Assembly: GCA_011109175.1 (NCBI GenBank)
Contig: RDEW01000027.1
Span: 209,817 to 273,816, forward strand
Source: Dicyema japonicum
Lineage: Eukaryota > Dicyemida > Rhombozoa > Dicyemidae
Reading direction: 5' to 3'
Length of the DNA stretch: 64,000 nt
Positions 10,944-21,399 of this stretch are shown here, one piece after another. The translations under genes and the position numbers were made by a program. How positions within the stretch are numbered: position 1 is the first letter of the stretch; each line of letters starts with the position of its first letter. The notes beneath the pieces were generated by a model, which saw only the letters and a list, made by a program, of their open reading frames with translations, did not search any database and was not told the DNA's origin.

Positions 10944-11107
10944 TTTAATTTATTAACCCAGGATACACCAAGAAAGAAGTTAAAGTAAACAACTAATTAA
11001 GTGTATCCAGTTTCCATAGAAACAGATCCATCCGTAATCATCATGAAGGGTAAAAGACGTCCATACTTGCAGTTGTGGAAACCCCTCCAGTGGAGTGGGG
11101 AAATCCT
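10944..11107 (-). repeat. dispersed repeat R1, best copy
   Basis: About 160 bp. Read on the plus strand: TTATTAACCCAGGATACACC, CAACTAATTAAGTG, ATCCAGTTTCCATAGAAACA, GATCCATCCGTAATC, TTGCAGTTGTGGAAACCCC, TCCAGTGGAGTGGGG. The AT-rich end (AAGAAAG side) is the LINE-C 3' tail in reverse orientation; the opposite part is unique to R1. Confidence 0.7.
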
Positions 11108-11208
11108 ATTTCAACGATAAAATTGTCCTAAAATAGGACATAATTATTTTGGTTATTTTTTTTAATTTTGTTAGTATTTTTTAATCTTTTTAAATTACAC
11201 GTTATAAA

Positions 11209-11458
11209 ATGTTTTTTTGTTGTATTTCTTTCAACAAATGTCAGAGGATATTGGGAGTGACATTTGATATGCACCTTTGTTTATCACTCCATACTGAAAA
11301 CATACTCACAAAATGCGTAAGGAAAATTAATATTCTAAAGACCTTATCTGGAATATGGAAGGTTGGTATCTACCCAGTACTGAAGAACATATATAAGCAG
11401 TACATCGAGCCATGTATCTCATATTCATGTGCTTCGTGGGGACCCTGCATCTCATATA
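11209..11458 (+). mobile_element. LINE-C RT C-terminal fragment, split by a pogo element
   Basis: Encodes CQRILGVTFDMHL, then VLKNIYKQYIEPCISYSCASWG, the post-RT region of LINE-C (compare the fragments at 15550 and 26440). The frame is cut by the pogo element that starts at 11459. Confidence 0.7.
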
Positions 11459-11464
11459 CAGTCC

Positions 11465-11741
11465 GACCCCAAATTGGGGCAGACCCCAGGGGTGGGGCAC
11501 CCTCGGATTTTGGGGCATTTTTTATTTGGCCAACATTTTGGCAGAGTAAAATGGAAAATCGATAAAAAAAAATATGGAAATTTTGGGGCACTATAAAATT
11601 GTCGACCCCAAATTGGGGCAGACCCCAGGGGTGGGGCACCCTCGGATTTTGGGGCATTTTTTATTTGGCCAACATTTTGGCAGAGTAAAATGGAAAATCG
11701 ATAAAAAAAAATATGGAAATTTTGGGGCACTATAAAATTGT
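11465..11741. repeat. tandem duplication 2 x 139 bp inside the pogo left end
   Basis: The unit starting GACCCCAAATTGGGGCAGAC at 11465 repeats from 11604 with no visible change. It includes the inner part of the terminal repeat. Confidence 0.95.
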
Positions 11742-11830
11742 GGGGAATGAAATTATAAGTAAATAAAATTATATTTTATTAATAAATATATAATTTTAAT
11801 TTACACGTTTATTTACATTTTTTGTTGTGA

Positions 11831-13164
11831 ATGGTTATCAACTACGAAACAAAATTAACGATTGCTAAATTGATATTGAAGAACAAATTATCTGAAAGAC
11901 AGATAATTAAAAAATACAAAACTAGTAAAGGCATGATTTCGCGAATAAAAAAACAATTGTACCTTTTCTTGAACAAGGAACTGTAAACACGGATGAGGAT
12001 CCTATGCCTTATTGTGAGAAATCTAAATTCGATGATCAAGTTTTTGAAATATTTCAGAAACTACGCGAAGATAAGGTTCCAATATCAGGTCCTTTCATAA
12101 AGAAAATTGCCTTATATACGGCTTCAAAAATTGGATTTGATACTTTCAAAGCTTCAAACGGCTGGCTTGACAGATTTAAAAAGCGACATGAACTGAAATT
12201 TAAATCAATTTGTGGAGAAAAAAATTCATGTGACTTGACTTACATCAATGAGTTTTTTAAAATTCTTGATGAGAAAATTATTCAATATGGAAGACAAAAT
12301 GTTTTTAATTGTGATGAAACTGCTCTTTATATAAAAAGGACTCCACGAAAGTCGTTTGTCGGAATAAATGACGATACTTTTGGCTTTAAACAGGGAAAAG
12401 AAAGAGTCACTGTACTTCTTTGTTGCAATTCCATGGGGGAAAAACTTGAGCCATTGATTGTTGGAAAATTTAAAAACCCTCGATGTCTCAAAAATTTCAA
12501 TGTGAAAGATTTTGGAATTTCATATTCATCCTCTAAAAATGCATGGATGACTGGAAATATTTTTATGAGCTGGTTGACTCGGATAAATGAAAGATTTTAT
12601 ACAATCAACAGAAAAGTATTAATATTGCTTGATAATGCGGGATGTCATAAAACTATTGAATGCTCAAATATTGAGTTTTTATTTTTGCCAAAAAATACAA
12701 CACCGTATTTGCAACCATTGGATATGGGAATTATCAAGACCTTTAAAGATTATTACTCAAATTATCTGATTCAGTATTTGTGTTTTGAGGAGGATGATGA
12801 TGAATTCAAACGGTTGATAAACAAAATAAACCTTCGTCATGTAATTCTGCTAATTTCTAAAAGCTGGGAAAAACTTGATCCAAGTTTAATATTTAATTGT
12901 TGGAATCAAATTGAAAAGATTCGTGATTCCGTAAAAAATGAAGATACCATTACAGAAGAAATGATCAACAATGCCGTAAACGAAACATTGAATGGGGAAA
13001 GTGACGAATTCGTTGATAATATTTACAACGAAGGTTTAGAAAACGATAACATGGAAACAATTCTAAGAGAAACGCAAGATTCTCTTGATCAGTTAGAGAA
13101 GAAAATCATTACATATCTCCTGAAATGCTCAAAGAATTTTACGATTTTTGACTTAATTTTATGA
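11831..13164 (+). pseudogene. pogo/Tigger transposase, frameshifted
   Basis: The N-terminal helix-turn-helix (CENP-B/psq type: NYETKLTIAKLILKNKLSER ... GMISRIKK) lies in one frame from 11831. The rest runs in another frame, open from at least 11950 and with an ATG at 12004. This part contains the second DNA-binding domain (ASNGWLDRFKKRH) and the whole DDE core: FNCDETALYIKR, VLILLDNAGCHKT and TPYLQPLDMGIIKTFKDYY. The switch falls at a run of seven A near 11950. A single-base indel there is the simplest reading; a 53-nt intron across it is possible but would remove part of the conserved helix. All three catalytic acidic residues are kept, so inactivation looks recent. Confidence 0.85.
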
Positions 13165-13302
13165 AAAATGTAAGAAGTAAAAGGATAAATGGGGATAAAT
13201 TAACTGATTATTTTTCTAAAATTGATTTTTGATGTTTAAAATCTCTGTTTTATTAAACCCCTGTTTTTGGGGCACTTGGTTCCCCAATTCGGGGTCGGAC
13301 TG

Positions 13303-14179
13303 TACAAATAAAAGAAAAGTGGAGGAAATGCAGAAGAAAATGTTCAGGAGTGTTTAAATAAATAAAATAAATTAGCAGTCTTATTTAATGACAGGTTTGT
13401 ATTTTTTAAATTATCAAAATTATTAGAACTCAGAGGAAAATACAAGGAACAAATTTCAAAAGCAATTTCCAAAAACTCATACATACTTACAAGAACACCT
13501 AAAGGAGATTTATTTTTGCCAAAAATGCTCAAGATAGTAAAATCATATAAACAATACTACATCGATCGACATCTTAATGGAAAAAAACATCCGACAAAAT
13601 GTCAAAAAAGTATAGAAACCACTTAACTTATTCTTAATAAAAATAACCAAAAAAAACTGGATATCTTTTTGGTTAAAGCATTTTTAAATTCCGATATTTC
13701 AGTTCAAAAATTAGGGAATAGTTATATAAAAACTCTTTGACCACAAACACGGTATGAAGGTTTCTGGTGAAGAGTACACTTCTGCCACCTCTCAACTTGT
13801 GGAACCGGCAGGACATCCCACTGGACTTTAACAGAGATATTTCGACTGACTCTGATGTTGAGATGGGAAATAATAGGGAATTGATGGCACACTCTTCTTC
13901 TAATAGAAGGAAAGGGATTACCAGCAATCTGGATTAAAATCCGCTTGATTAGATAGTTTACTCGTTCTACTTTGTTAATCATGATAGTTAAATTAAATTA
14001 TCATGTCCATTCAATTACAGCACTCCTAAAAAAATACATAAACTTTATTATTAATTATTATTTAAAAAAACAATTCTATTTAATCATTGATGAATGCAAC
14101 ATTAACGAAAATAATATTAAATTTAATTGTCGGGAAAATTTGCAATCCAGAGACTTTATACATCAGCCATTATTATAAG
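13303..14179. other. AT-rich, no recognisable gene
   Basis: Immediately right of the pogo element. Contains short open frames without family features and a segment (13750-13930) that resembles 2095-2260. The interrupted LINE-C may continue in the first bases. Confidence 0.3.
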
Positions 14180-14290
14180 CCAAATAAACACCGTCTTAAC
14201 CACTAACTAATATTCAGGTGATCCCGGCATCTCTCAATAATCGGGCCATCTTTTCTCGATGCTCCGACCGTGACCCCACACATTTTCTAT
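14180..14290 (-). mobile_element. LINE-C 3' end fragment
   Basis: Reverse complement of the segment at 26667-26746: GTGTGGGGTCACGGTC, GAGCATCGAGAAAAGAT, TGAGAGATGCCG, CACCTGAATATTAGTTAGTG. Short 5'-truncated piece. Confidence 0.7.
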
Positions 14291-14576
14291 ACGGTATATT
14301 GAGCTATAAATTTGATACATTTGAATTCAATTCTAATTAAAAATTTCAAATCTGATGTTATATCAGAAATTTAAATGAAAACAACATTGAAAAATATTTC
14401 AAATTATAATTTTAACAATGGATAATTTTTTGTTAATTTATATATAAATTCTCTTAAACGATTTTTAGGTTGGTAATTTTTGTGAATAATTTAAGTATTT
14501 GTGATACTTTGTTTCCATTAAATTATTATTTATTAATTAAGCACTACCGCGTTGCCATAAGCACGTAAGATGCCTA

Positions 14577-14985
14577 GGGTTTTGCTCGTGCAGAACACAC
14601 ACTTTATTTAAGTAAAGAAAGTTTTTTTTTATCCATAACAATTTATTGAAGAATAAAACCAAATAGTTAAAGGCTACTGGCTGCTCTCAGGATTGAGAGC
14701 GCATTTCCCCGCACTTCTCCTTTGACTTTCAGTAAAGAAAGTTATTATAACTAATCGTAGAGGGAGAACCAAAGAATGCTCTTCACTTCTTTGTTTTTTT
14801 TCTTGTGTGTATGTCTTTTTGACTATCCAGTTCCGCAGTGAATCTCCACTGATGACGACGTCACTCGTCAAGCCCTTTCCGCATCGTAGATGCGTGGAAC
14901 CTTCCACCAGGTGAACAGCAGCGAGAATCGAACCCGTGACCTAAGCCACTTTAGCCCGACAGCTAACCACTATGCCCCCTTTGTT
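14577..14985 (-). repeat. tRNA-derived SINE, copy 2 (best head)
   Basis: Read on the minus strand, the first 70 bases form a tRNA-like head with an A box (TAGTGGTTAGCTGTCGGGC) and a near-perfect B box (GGTTCGATTCTC). The body follows: CATCTACGATGC, TTGACGAGTGACG, CATCAGTGGA, TCACTGCGGAACTGG. The end is TTACTTAAATAAAGTGTGTG. About 100 extra bases near the end are not in copy 3. RNA polymerase III promoter boxes are directly visible; mobility is inferred from the copies. Confidence 0.85.
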
Positions 14986-15074
14986 TACAGTTAAACGCAA
15001 AAAAAACAAAATAATTTGAAAAATAATATAATTGTTTTATTTTTTCCTTAAAATGTCCTAATTGTACTATTTTT

Positions 15075-15960
15075 TATTTAAAATTGACTCTGTTTCGAGG
15101 AAGATTCTTCGTCGAACATTGACGCAAACCTGAAATTATGGTTGGGAAATTTCTCGAGTGGTCGACAAGGAAGAGTACACTATGCATTCGATGTTCCGTA
15201 TCGAGACTATTAGCAAATAGCGTTCCCCAGGGGTCCCCATTATCTCCTTTCTTGTTTAACCTTATGATGAATGACTTGCCACTCCCACAGGAAGACGATG
15301 ACATATTATTGACGTATGCGGATGATATAGTCATTATCTCGAGGGATGTGAGTATTATTGAAGCAGCGAAAAAAATACAGGACAATCTGAATAAAATAAG
15401 TTTATGCCTTTGGGAAAATCAATGGACTGCTAACCCTGAGAAGTCGGTGTTGGCCCTATTCACGACAAACAGAAGACTATGGAAAGTATCACACTGGATG
15501 GGAAAAATAGCCTGCAAAAAAATCCAGAAAATCCTAGGAGTTACCTTTGAAACCTTCTTATATCTGAGTGGATTGGATGTCATATACAAACAGTTCATCA
15601 AGGCTACAATAGGATACACGTGTAATGTCTGGGGATCTAACCTTGCTGCAACGGATTTGGACAAGATCTGCAAAATTCAAGTGAAGGCAGCAAACCTACT
15701 AAAGAAATCTTCCCGTGTGGAAATCCTGCCCAGAAACCTTGAAAATATGATAGAGGCGACTGGAACAATGCCCCTGCGAAGGACTTGAGTATGTGGACCC
15801 CGTCCATATCGGAAATGCGCAAGAACGCAGTCGAAACACCGAGAAAAAATGCGAAGACTATTGAAGGAGGCTGGGATCACCTGAATTTTGTTTATTTTTG
15901 ATATGACGGTGGTTTTCTGGTTCAATACTAATAATAATAAAATGTCCTAAAAAATTGTCC
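15075..15960 (+). mobile_element. LINE-C, 5'-truncated and internally deleted
   Basis: The open frame 15138-15788 has the RT boxes VPQGSPLSPFLFNL and YADDIVIISRD, then a C-terminal part (IYKQFIKATIGYTCNVWGSNL). The end is followed by GATCACCTGAATTTTG and a TAATAATAATAAA tail. The region between the thumb and C-terminal parts is shorter than in the copy at 37.8 kb. Confidence 0.82.
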
Positions 15961-16041
15961 TATTATTTATTAGTATTAAATCTAAATTACCAGAAACAAT
16001 AAAAATTATTAAATTTTAATTTAAATTTAAAAATTATTCAA

Positions 16042-17131
16042 ATGAAGGTTCCATGGTATCCTTGTGAGTCATAAAATATACAGGGTAGAGAAATACCGTC
16101 CAAAGTACTTAAATGATGTTATCGGAAATATTGAGGCTGTGAATCATCTCAAAATTTTTTCACAGAACGGAAATATTCCAAATCTTATTATTTCTGTAAT
16201 TATTATGTTTACTTGATCAGGGTCCTCCAGGAACTGGAAAAACTACAAGCGTCCTCTGCTTAGCTCGTGCTCTTCTAGAAGATTCATTCAGCATGGCCGT
16301 CCTTGAATTGAATGCCTCTCATGAACGGTAGACAAATGATCAGAATCTTTTAGAGGAATCGATGTGGTGAGGAATAAAATAAAAGATTTTGCCCAGAAGC
16401 GAGTCAAATTAGCAGAAAACGTACACAAAATGGTGATCCTCGACGAGGCCGACAGTCTTACTCGCTCAGCACAGCAGGCCATGCGGAGAACGATCGAAAT
16501 TTATTCCAAAAATACCCGATTTGTCTTTGCCTGCAACGATTCTACAAAAATCATTGGTATTTGGTCAAAATAACCCCAGAACCCATCCAGTCCCGCTGTG
16601 CTATAATTCGGTTCACAAAACTGGCCGATGCCCAAATATATGACTGCATTCTGCGGATAGCACAGGAGGAGAAAGTTTGCTACGACGAAGACGGACTCCG
16701 AGCCATCGTTTTTTGTTCAGACGGGGACATGAGAAATGCCATAAACAATTTACAGTCAACGGTGACAGGACTGTCGGATGTTACTTCGGAAAACGTCTTT
16801 TCGGTGGGTTTTTTGCTAAAAACAGATTTGTGATGAGCCTAGGCCCAGTTTGGTGAAGGAAATACTGGATTCATGTGTGAATGGGCAGATTGATGATGCC
16901 GAACGGGTTATGGCTGAGTTTGTACAGATGGGATATTCTGCGCATGACATTATTTCGATGTTGTTTCGTGTTTGTAAGTCGCACGGAGAGTTGGGGGAGG
17001 AATTGCAGATTGCGTTTATGAAGGAAATTGGACTTGGACAGTTGAGGCTTTCTTCTGTCGGCTTGGAATCAGAAATTCAACTTTTTGGCCTTTTGGCTAA
17101 GCTTTGTTTGGTCTCCTCTGTCAAAAATTAA
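16042..17131 (+). CDS. RFC2: replication factor C subunit 2 (clamp loader)
   Basis: RFC2 is one of the four small AAA+ subunits of the complex that loads PCNA onto primed DNA in the nucleus. Six exons are separated by introns at 16056-16083, 16196-16220, 16328-16353, 16557-16579 and 16804-16825 (22-28 nt). The spliced CDS is 966 nt, 321 residues; the human protein is 354. Landmarks in order: PWVEKYRP at the very N-terminus, Walker [31 protein letters not shown], Walker [10 protein letters not shown], sensor FACND, IIEPIQSRC (the SRC arginine finger of clamp loaders), then the collar. [11 protein letters not shown] and the KEIG ending separate it from RFC3, RFC4 and RFC5. The start is the ATG four codons before the conserved tryptophan. 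Exons 2-4 have a partial copy at 19473. Confidence 0.95.
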
Positions 17132-17180
17132 TTTTACTGGTGGTTAGTTGATTTTTTGTACAATATTTTTCTTATTTTAT

Positions 17181-17338
17181 TTATTTAATAACCTCGGATA
17201 TACCGGAAGAGGTTAGGAATTAATTAAGGTCTAAGGGATATCCAGTTCCAACGGACAGACTAAGGCGCATCCTTTCTTAAAGCTACGTCCATCCATATCT
17301 GCAGTTGAATCTACAGTGGAGTGGGGAAGAGAGAGATC
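17181..17338 (-). repeat. dispersed repeat R1
   Basis: Plus-strand landmarks TTTATTTAATAACCTCGG, GGGATATCCAGTTCCA, ACGTCCATCCATATCTGCAG and CAGTGGAGTGGGG, in the same order as the 10944 copy. Confidence 0.65.
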
Positions 17339-18699
17339 CTTTTTGGGTTCCGATCAGGCGCTGGGCGTATCCTGAGACATGCGGTCGATCACATGAAACC
17401 TCTTAGGGGATAGCAAAAAGAAATTACCTAGATAGGGAAGTTAACTCACGATTTATTACTACTAGAGTGACAGAATTAATGTAATAATTTTTTCTACTTA
17501 AGTTAGTACCGGCGGATCCTTGTGAGGAACGATTAGCATGATTATGATCTTGCTCGAGTTATATTACTAATTTTCTTACTTTTAAGTGCAAATTACTCAA
17601 TCGACTGTGATATTGACTCATATTATTCTCATGTTGTGGAGGGAGACGCCAAGAAAAGCTAGGACTCTATTGCAGTACAAGACACTGGACGACGCTAACT
17701 AACATCTGGTTGTATGTATCATGTCGGCCACCCATCGCAGAAATGGGGCATGGCCTGAGACCCTATCATGATTGTCTCTAGGAACACTCCTTGACATTCT
17801 ACGGGCCCTCAAAGCTGCATGGTTTATGGCTTAACTGGAGTTTTTAGGCTTGTAAAGACATAGATCTAATAAAGAGTGGGAGAGATCAAAAAAAGGAAAA
17901 TGAAATTTTGATCTCAAAGTCCCTTTTTTAAATGTATTTTTGTTAACTTTAAACGAATCCAACACTTATTATTGTTGGATAACTTATTTTCTAACCTCAC
18001 GATGACCACCACTCGGTCATGATAGCTGTCACCGAGACCTGAAACTCTTACAAAAGTACACAACCTCAGGACAGTTCGTTTTAAATCCGTCGTATCCGAA
18101 ACTCCTGGAATTCTAGGATCCAAATAGCTTCCTTCATATGTGATCGTTGATAGCAAAAAGTGTAGAGATAACTGAAAAGAGGAATGGCTGATTGACCACC
18201 AAAAGCTTAATATCGATTGCAGCTTAAAAGACAACAAAAATTGATTAGAAATAACAAAAGTAAGAGCAGTCAGACTGCCTAATTCATCAAAATCTTTAAT
18301 TTGTCCATTTTAATCCTGGATCTCTTCAATCCACCGAGCTACAATTAAATAAATTTTTACTCGTTTCTTTAGAAATTTTTGAGCCTTTTTTGTCCTATTC
18401 TGGTTCATAAATTCGAAGACTCGCTTCTCATAAGGAGCAAGGCCAACCATTTCTCTAACGAGACTACGCCTGAACTCAGAAATTTTAGTAATTCTCTAAA
18501 TCAGGTAAAAATACAAAAATACCCCCTTCTTTCTGGAAGGTCTAGGCTCTCTCTTTAACTTTGATGTTTTATAATTTTTGATTGGAAAAAGAACATGACT
18601 GTTAGGTCCAGGCATCACCACAAACGTTATTCCACGTGTATTTTAAAATATAAGTTTATAAAATAATTATAACTTTAATATTTATATAATAATATATTA
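17339..18699. other. no recognisable gene
   Basis: The longest open frame (minus, 17914-18237) has no domain I recognise. A GTAAG...GACAG stretch of intron size lies inside it, but splicing does not improve the frame. Probably old repeat or intergenic sequence. Confidence 0.3.
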
Positions 18700-19470
18700 T
18701 TCGTATAGAATCATAAAATCTTTAATGTTGAATTTGAAAATACATGAGAAGACATTTCCAAGGAACTATGTGATAACTTACAGAGCAGTTAAAGGGTACA
18801 AACGTTCACGGGAAAGTTCGATTTATTTTATGAATTTGTGTAAGGAGATTGAGAATATTTTCCAGGTGAATGGGTTCACATTGGGATCATGTACCTCTCA
18901 TTAAAAAAGAATATTGCTAATCTCCGAAAGATTTATGCTTAATTTATATAAATTGACAACGAAATGTGTTAGCGGAAAATTATTTGATTTTGTTGAAACA
19001 TAAGAACTTATTTCAAACAATCGAAAGCATGTGCTAGGGTGTAAAGGTTCAGGCTCTGATCGATCAATGTATTCATCGGGAATTAGGAAATTGCTTATAT
19101 TCAGCTTGGATTGATGTGAAATAAGCATTTGACCCGTTCGGTCGCGAATTTCTGTTTCAAATTTTTGAATGTTGTGGACTTACGCATCGGATTATTAATT
19201 TCATCAGAATTCTGGTAGCTAAATGGCAAGTCAAATTCAATTTTCAAAACACGAAATTAAAACAGTAAAGATACCGAGGGAGATGCTGCAAAAGGATTCA
19301 TTGCCTCCACAGTTTTTTTTCTTATGATGGATTTTTTGAGTAGGTTGTCGAGTGGAAAATACCCAAAAGTGTATATTAGTCAATCAACCATATCAATGAT
19401 AACTTATGACTCGGACCATTTGCTTTTTATGGATTTTGAAAATATTATCTAAAAAAAGATAACTATTATT
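18700..19470 (+). mobile_element. LINE-B RT remnant
   Basis: Broken plus-strand frames read FECCGLTHRIINFIRILVAK, then a damaged box corresponding to GILQGDSLSPQLFVLMMDPLSR, then YDSDHLLFMD. These are the LINE-B RT motifs in order. Many stops. Confidence 0.6.
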
Positions 19471-19472
19471 GA

Positions 19473-19727
19473 GTTATCGGAAATATTGAGGCTGTGAATC
19501 ATCTCAAAATTTTTTCACAGACCGGAAATATTCCAAATCTTATTATTTCTGTAATTATTATGTTTACTTGATCAGGGTCCTCCAGGAACTGGAAAAACTA
19601 CAAGCTTCCTCTGCTTAGCTCGTGCTCTTCTAAAAGATTCATTCAGCATGGCCGTCCTTGAATTGAATGCCTCTCATGAACGGTAGGCAAATGATCAGAA
19701 TCTTTTAGAGGAATCGATGTGGTGAGG
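19473..19727 (+). pseudogene. duplicated RFC2 fragment (255 bp)
   Basis: A co-linear copy of 16118-16372 of the same length, with about four visible base differences. It includes the introns 16196-16220 and 16328-16353, so it arose from DNA or unspliced RNA, not from mature mRNA. It holds the Walker A exon but no complete gene. At 19728 it switches abruptly into LINE-A coding sequence. Confidence 0.95.
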
Positions 19728-20273
19728 TCCTGGCTATGGGGTTAGAGCGTAAGCCTGCCCCATCTTCTCGGAAACCCTCTCTATCCCATGTCCTGAAGAA
19801 ACGCGTGAGTGCCTTTATGGATTCATGGGAGTCCCTGGCTGAAGAATTATTTGTTTCACCAGTTGATTACTTCCCAAAGTCCGATTCCACGCAGTCCAGT
19901 ATGGCTCCTGAGAGGCTTCGCTCTCGTGTCAGGAGGAAATTGATGGAGGGCGATCTTACTGCTGCAGTTCGAACTGTTTGTACGGATTCTGACCCGGTGA
20001 AAGCCACTCAGGAGACACTCTGTATATTGGGACAGAAACATCCTCCTGAACCAGAAGACTTTTGTAAACCTGTTCGTCCAGAACANNNNNNNNNNNNNNN
20101 NNNNNNNNNNNNNNNNNNNNNNNNNNNNNNNGATGAGTTGGTTCGTAAGATCGGCTCCATGATTCAAGCTGTGACCAAGGATCCGCGAGAGACTGGTTGG
20201 TTCCGAGAACGTATCTCGTTGGCTATTGTTAGGGGAAATAGCATGGCCATTCAGATGCCTTAATTTTGAACTC
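19728..20273 (+). mobile_element. LINE-A, N-terminal part and C-terminus around an assembly gap
   Basis: One open frame encodes the pre-RT region of LINE-A (RLRSRVRRKLMEGDLTAAV, then TQETLCILGQKHPP), is interrupted by Ns at 20086-20131, and resumes with the last domain (ETGWFRERISLAIVRGNSMA). Everything between, the whole RT and the CCHC/endonuclease, is missing. The Ns therefore probably stand for about 2-3 kb or for a mis-join. Confidence 0.85.
20086..20131. other. assembly gap (46 N)
   Basis: Run of N inside LINE-A. Flanking coding sequence belongs to opposite ends of the element, so the true gap is much larger than 46 bases or the join is wrong. Confidence 0.99.
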
Positions 20274-20303
20274 TTTTTCATTAATAAATTTTCTATTATT
20301 GAG

Positions 20304-20550
20304 ATGGTGGAAGACATTGAAGTATTTTTTAAATCAGCTAGACTTGAAAAAAACAATTACAATTTGGCTACTAATCTGGTCTGCTTCTCAAAGGAAGCAA
20401 AATTTGAATGTGAGTCAAAGGAGTTTTAAGACAATCCGTTCCTTGAGACGACGGAGAAGGTTCCTGCCTGGATGAGTTGGGAAAAGGTAAAGTGAACACA
20501 AGTTTGTCTAGGAAATCCATATTTTGAGCTTCATTGATGGAGGAGATTGA
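20304..20550 (+). CDS. small protein of unknown function, three exons
   Basis: The ATG directly follows TTATTGAG. Two candidate introns of genome-typical size, about 21 nt (20410-20430) and 25 nt (20487-20511), join three frames into a predicted 66-residue acidic protein starting MVEDIEVFFKSARLEKNNYN and containing NPFLETTEKVPAWMSWEK. The second intron, just after WEK, is convincing. I recognise no family. It sits between two LINE fragments and could be the first part of a longer gene whose later exons I cannot see. Confidence 0.45.
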
Positions 20551-21177
20551 TTTTCCCAGCTGACTTGTCGCTTACGGCCACTCGATATATCGTTAATGAG
20601 ACAGGTAAGATAGAAGGTGGCTTGGATTGGTGTCCTTTGTGGATGCAAACATGAATGCTTCTTGACTTCCGGATATCGGAGATAGAGAGTAGATCGTTCA
20701 TCTCGGCGAAATCCTCATCCAGTTTGGGGGATTCTTTGTATAAAGGTAGCAGTCTTGGACAATCGAGCGGAGCTCAGAAGAAAAGAACCCATGACGACTG
20801 TACGGGAATGCGCTCAATGAGCAGTTCCCTTCTCCTTTGACTTTCATCTTTTTGAGCACACAATGGGAGTTATTCCTCATGATCGCGAGCCAAATGTTCT
20901 GGGAGAGCCATCGGGTCATTCTGGACTCTCATTTCTGCAGTCCCGCAAATTGCACGATCAACCTGATAAAATTTGGCCAAGCACGTCATACATCTCAACG
21001 GAAATTAGCTAGCAAACTGGTCCCCAATGCTACAGTACTTCCTCTTTTTCAAATATCCAGCAGTGCTCGCTGCGAAACCCACACGCAATGATGACTTGAG
21101 CAAATTCCCGTTAGAGAAAGTTTCCATGCACGTTGAATCAAAGGCAAGTCACCTCCCCTAACTCCATGGCATGGGCG
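20551..21177. other. no recognisable gene
   Basis: Short frames on both strands without domains. The minus strand around 20640-20920 may be decayed LINE-A, continuing the fragment at 21178-21330, but no diagnostic motif is left. Confidence 0.3.
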
Positions 21178-21330
21178 TTACGCGTCTGGCTTCTTGTCAT
21201 CACCTCTGTCAAAACGGATGTGTTCCAGAGGGTAAGTAAACCCGGCGTCTTCGATAGCCCTCGAGTTTAACATAGCGTGACGAGGGAATCTCCCGGCGCT
21301 CCATCTGCATGACAGCTGATGTAATCTTTT
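21178..21330 (-). mobile_element. LINE-A endonuclease fragment
   Basis: Minus strand reads LSCRWSAGRFPRHAMLNSRA, then KKPDA: the end of the CCHC knuckle and start of the PD...D nuclease of LINE-A. About 150 bp, adjoining LINE-D. Confidence 0.7.
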
Positions 21331-21399
21331 CCTGTAAACCATATATCTTAAAATCAATATAAATATCAAAATTTCGACTCTGGACAGTATTTTGCCATA

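Larger units (their letters stand above)
11459..13302 (+). mobile_element. pogo/Tigger-type DNA transposon
   Basis: A 1844-bp element with terminal inverted repeats: the left end reads CAGTCCGACCCCAAATTGGGG, and the right end is the reverse complement with one difference (CAGTCCGACCCCGAATTGGGG). It is flanked by the TA dinucleotide on both sides (11457-11458, 13303-13304), the target duplication of this superfamily. It carries one transposase gene and sits inside a LINE-C fragment. A 139-bp direct duplication lies just inside the left end. Confidence 0.92.

Noticed and set aside
14915-14985. Functional tRNA gene
   Set aside because: A and B boxes are present, but no complete cloverleaf can be drawn, and the sequence continues into a repeated SINE body.
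19736-20263. Host protein of 175 residues
   Set aside because: Both halves are LINE-A domains and the open frame is an accident of a gap.
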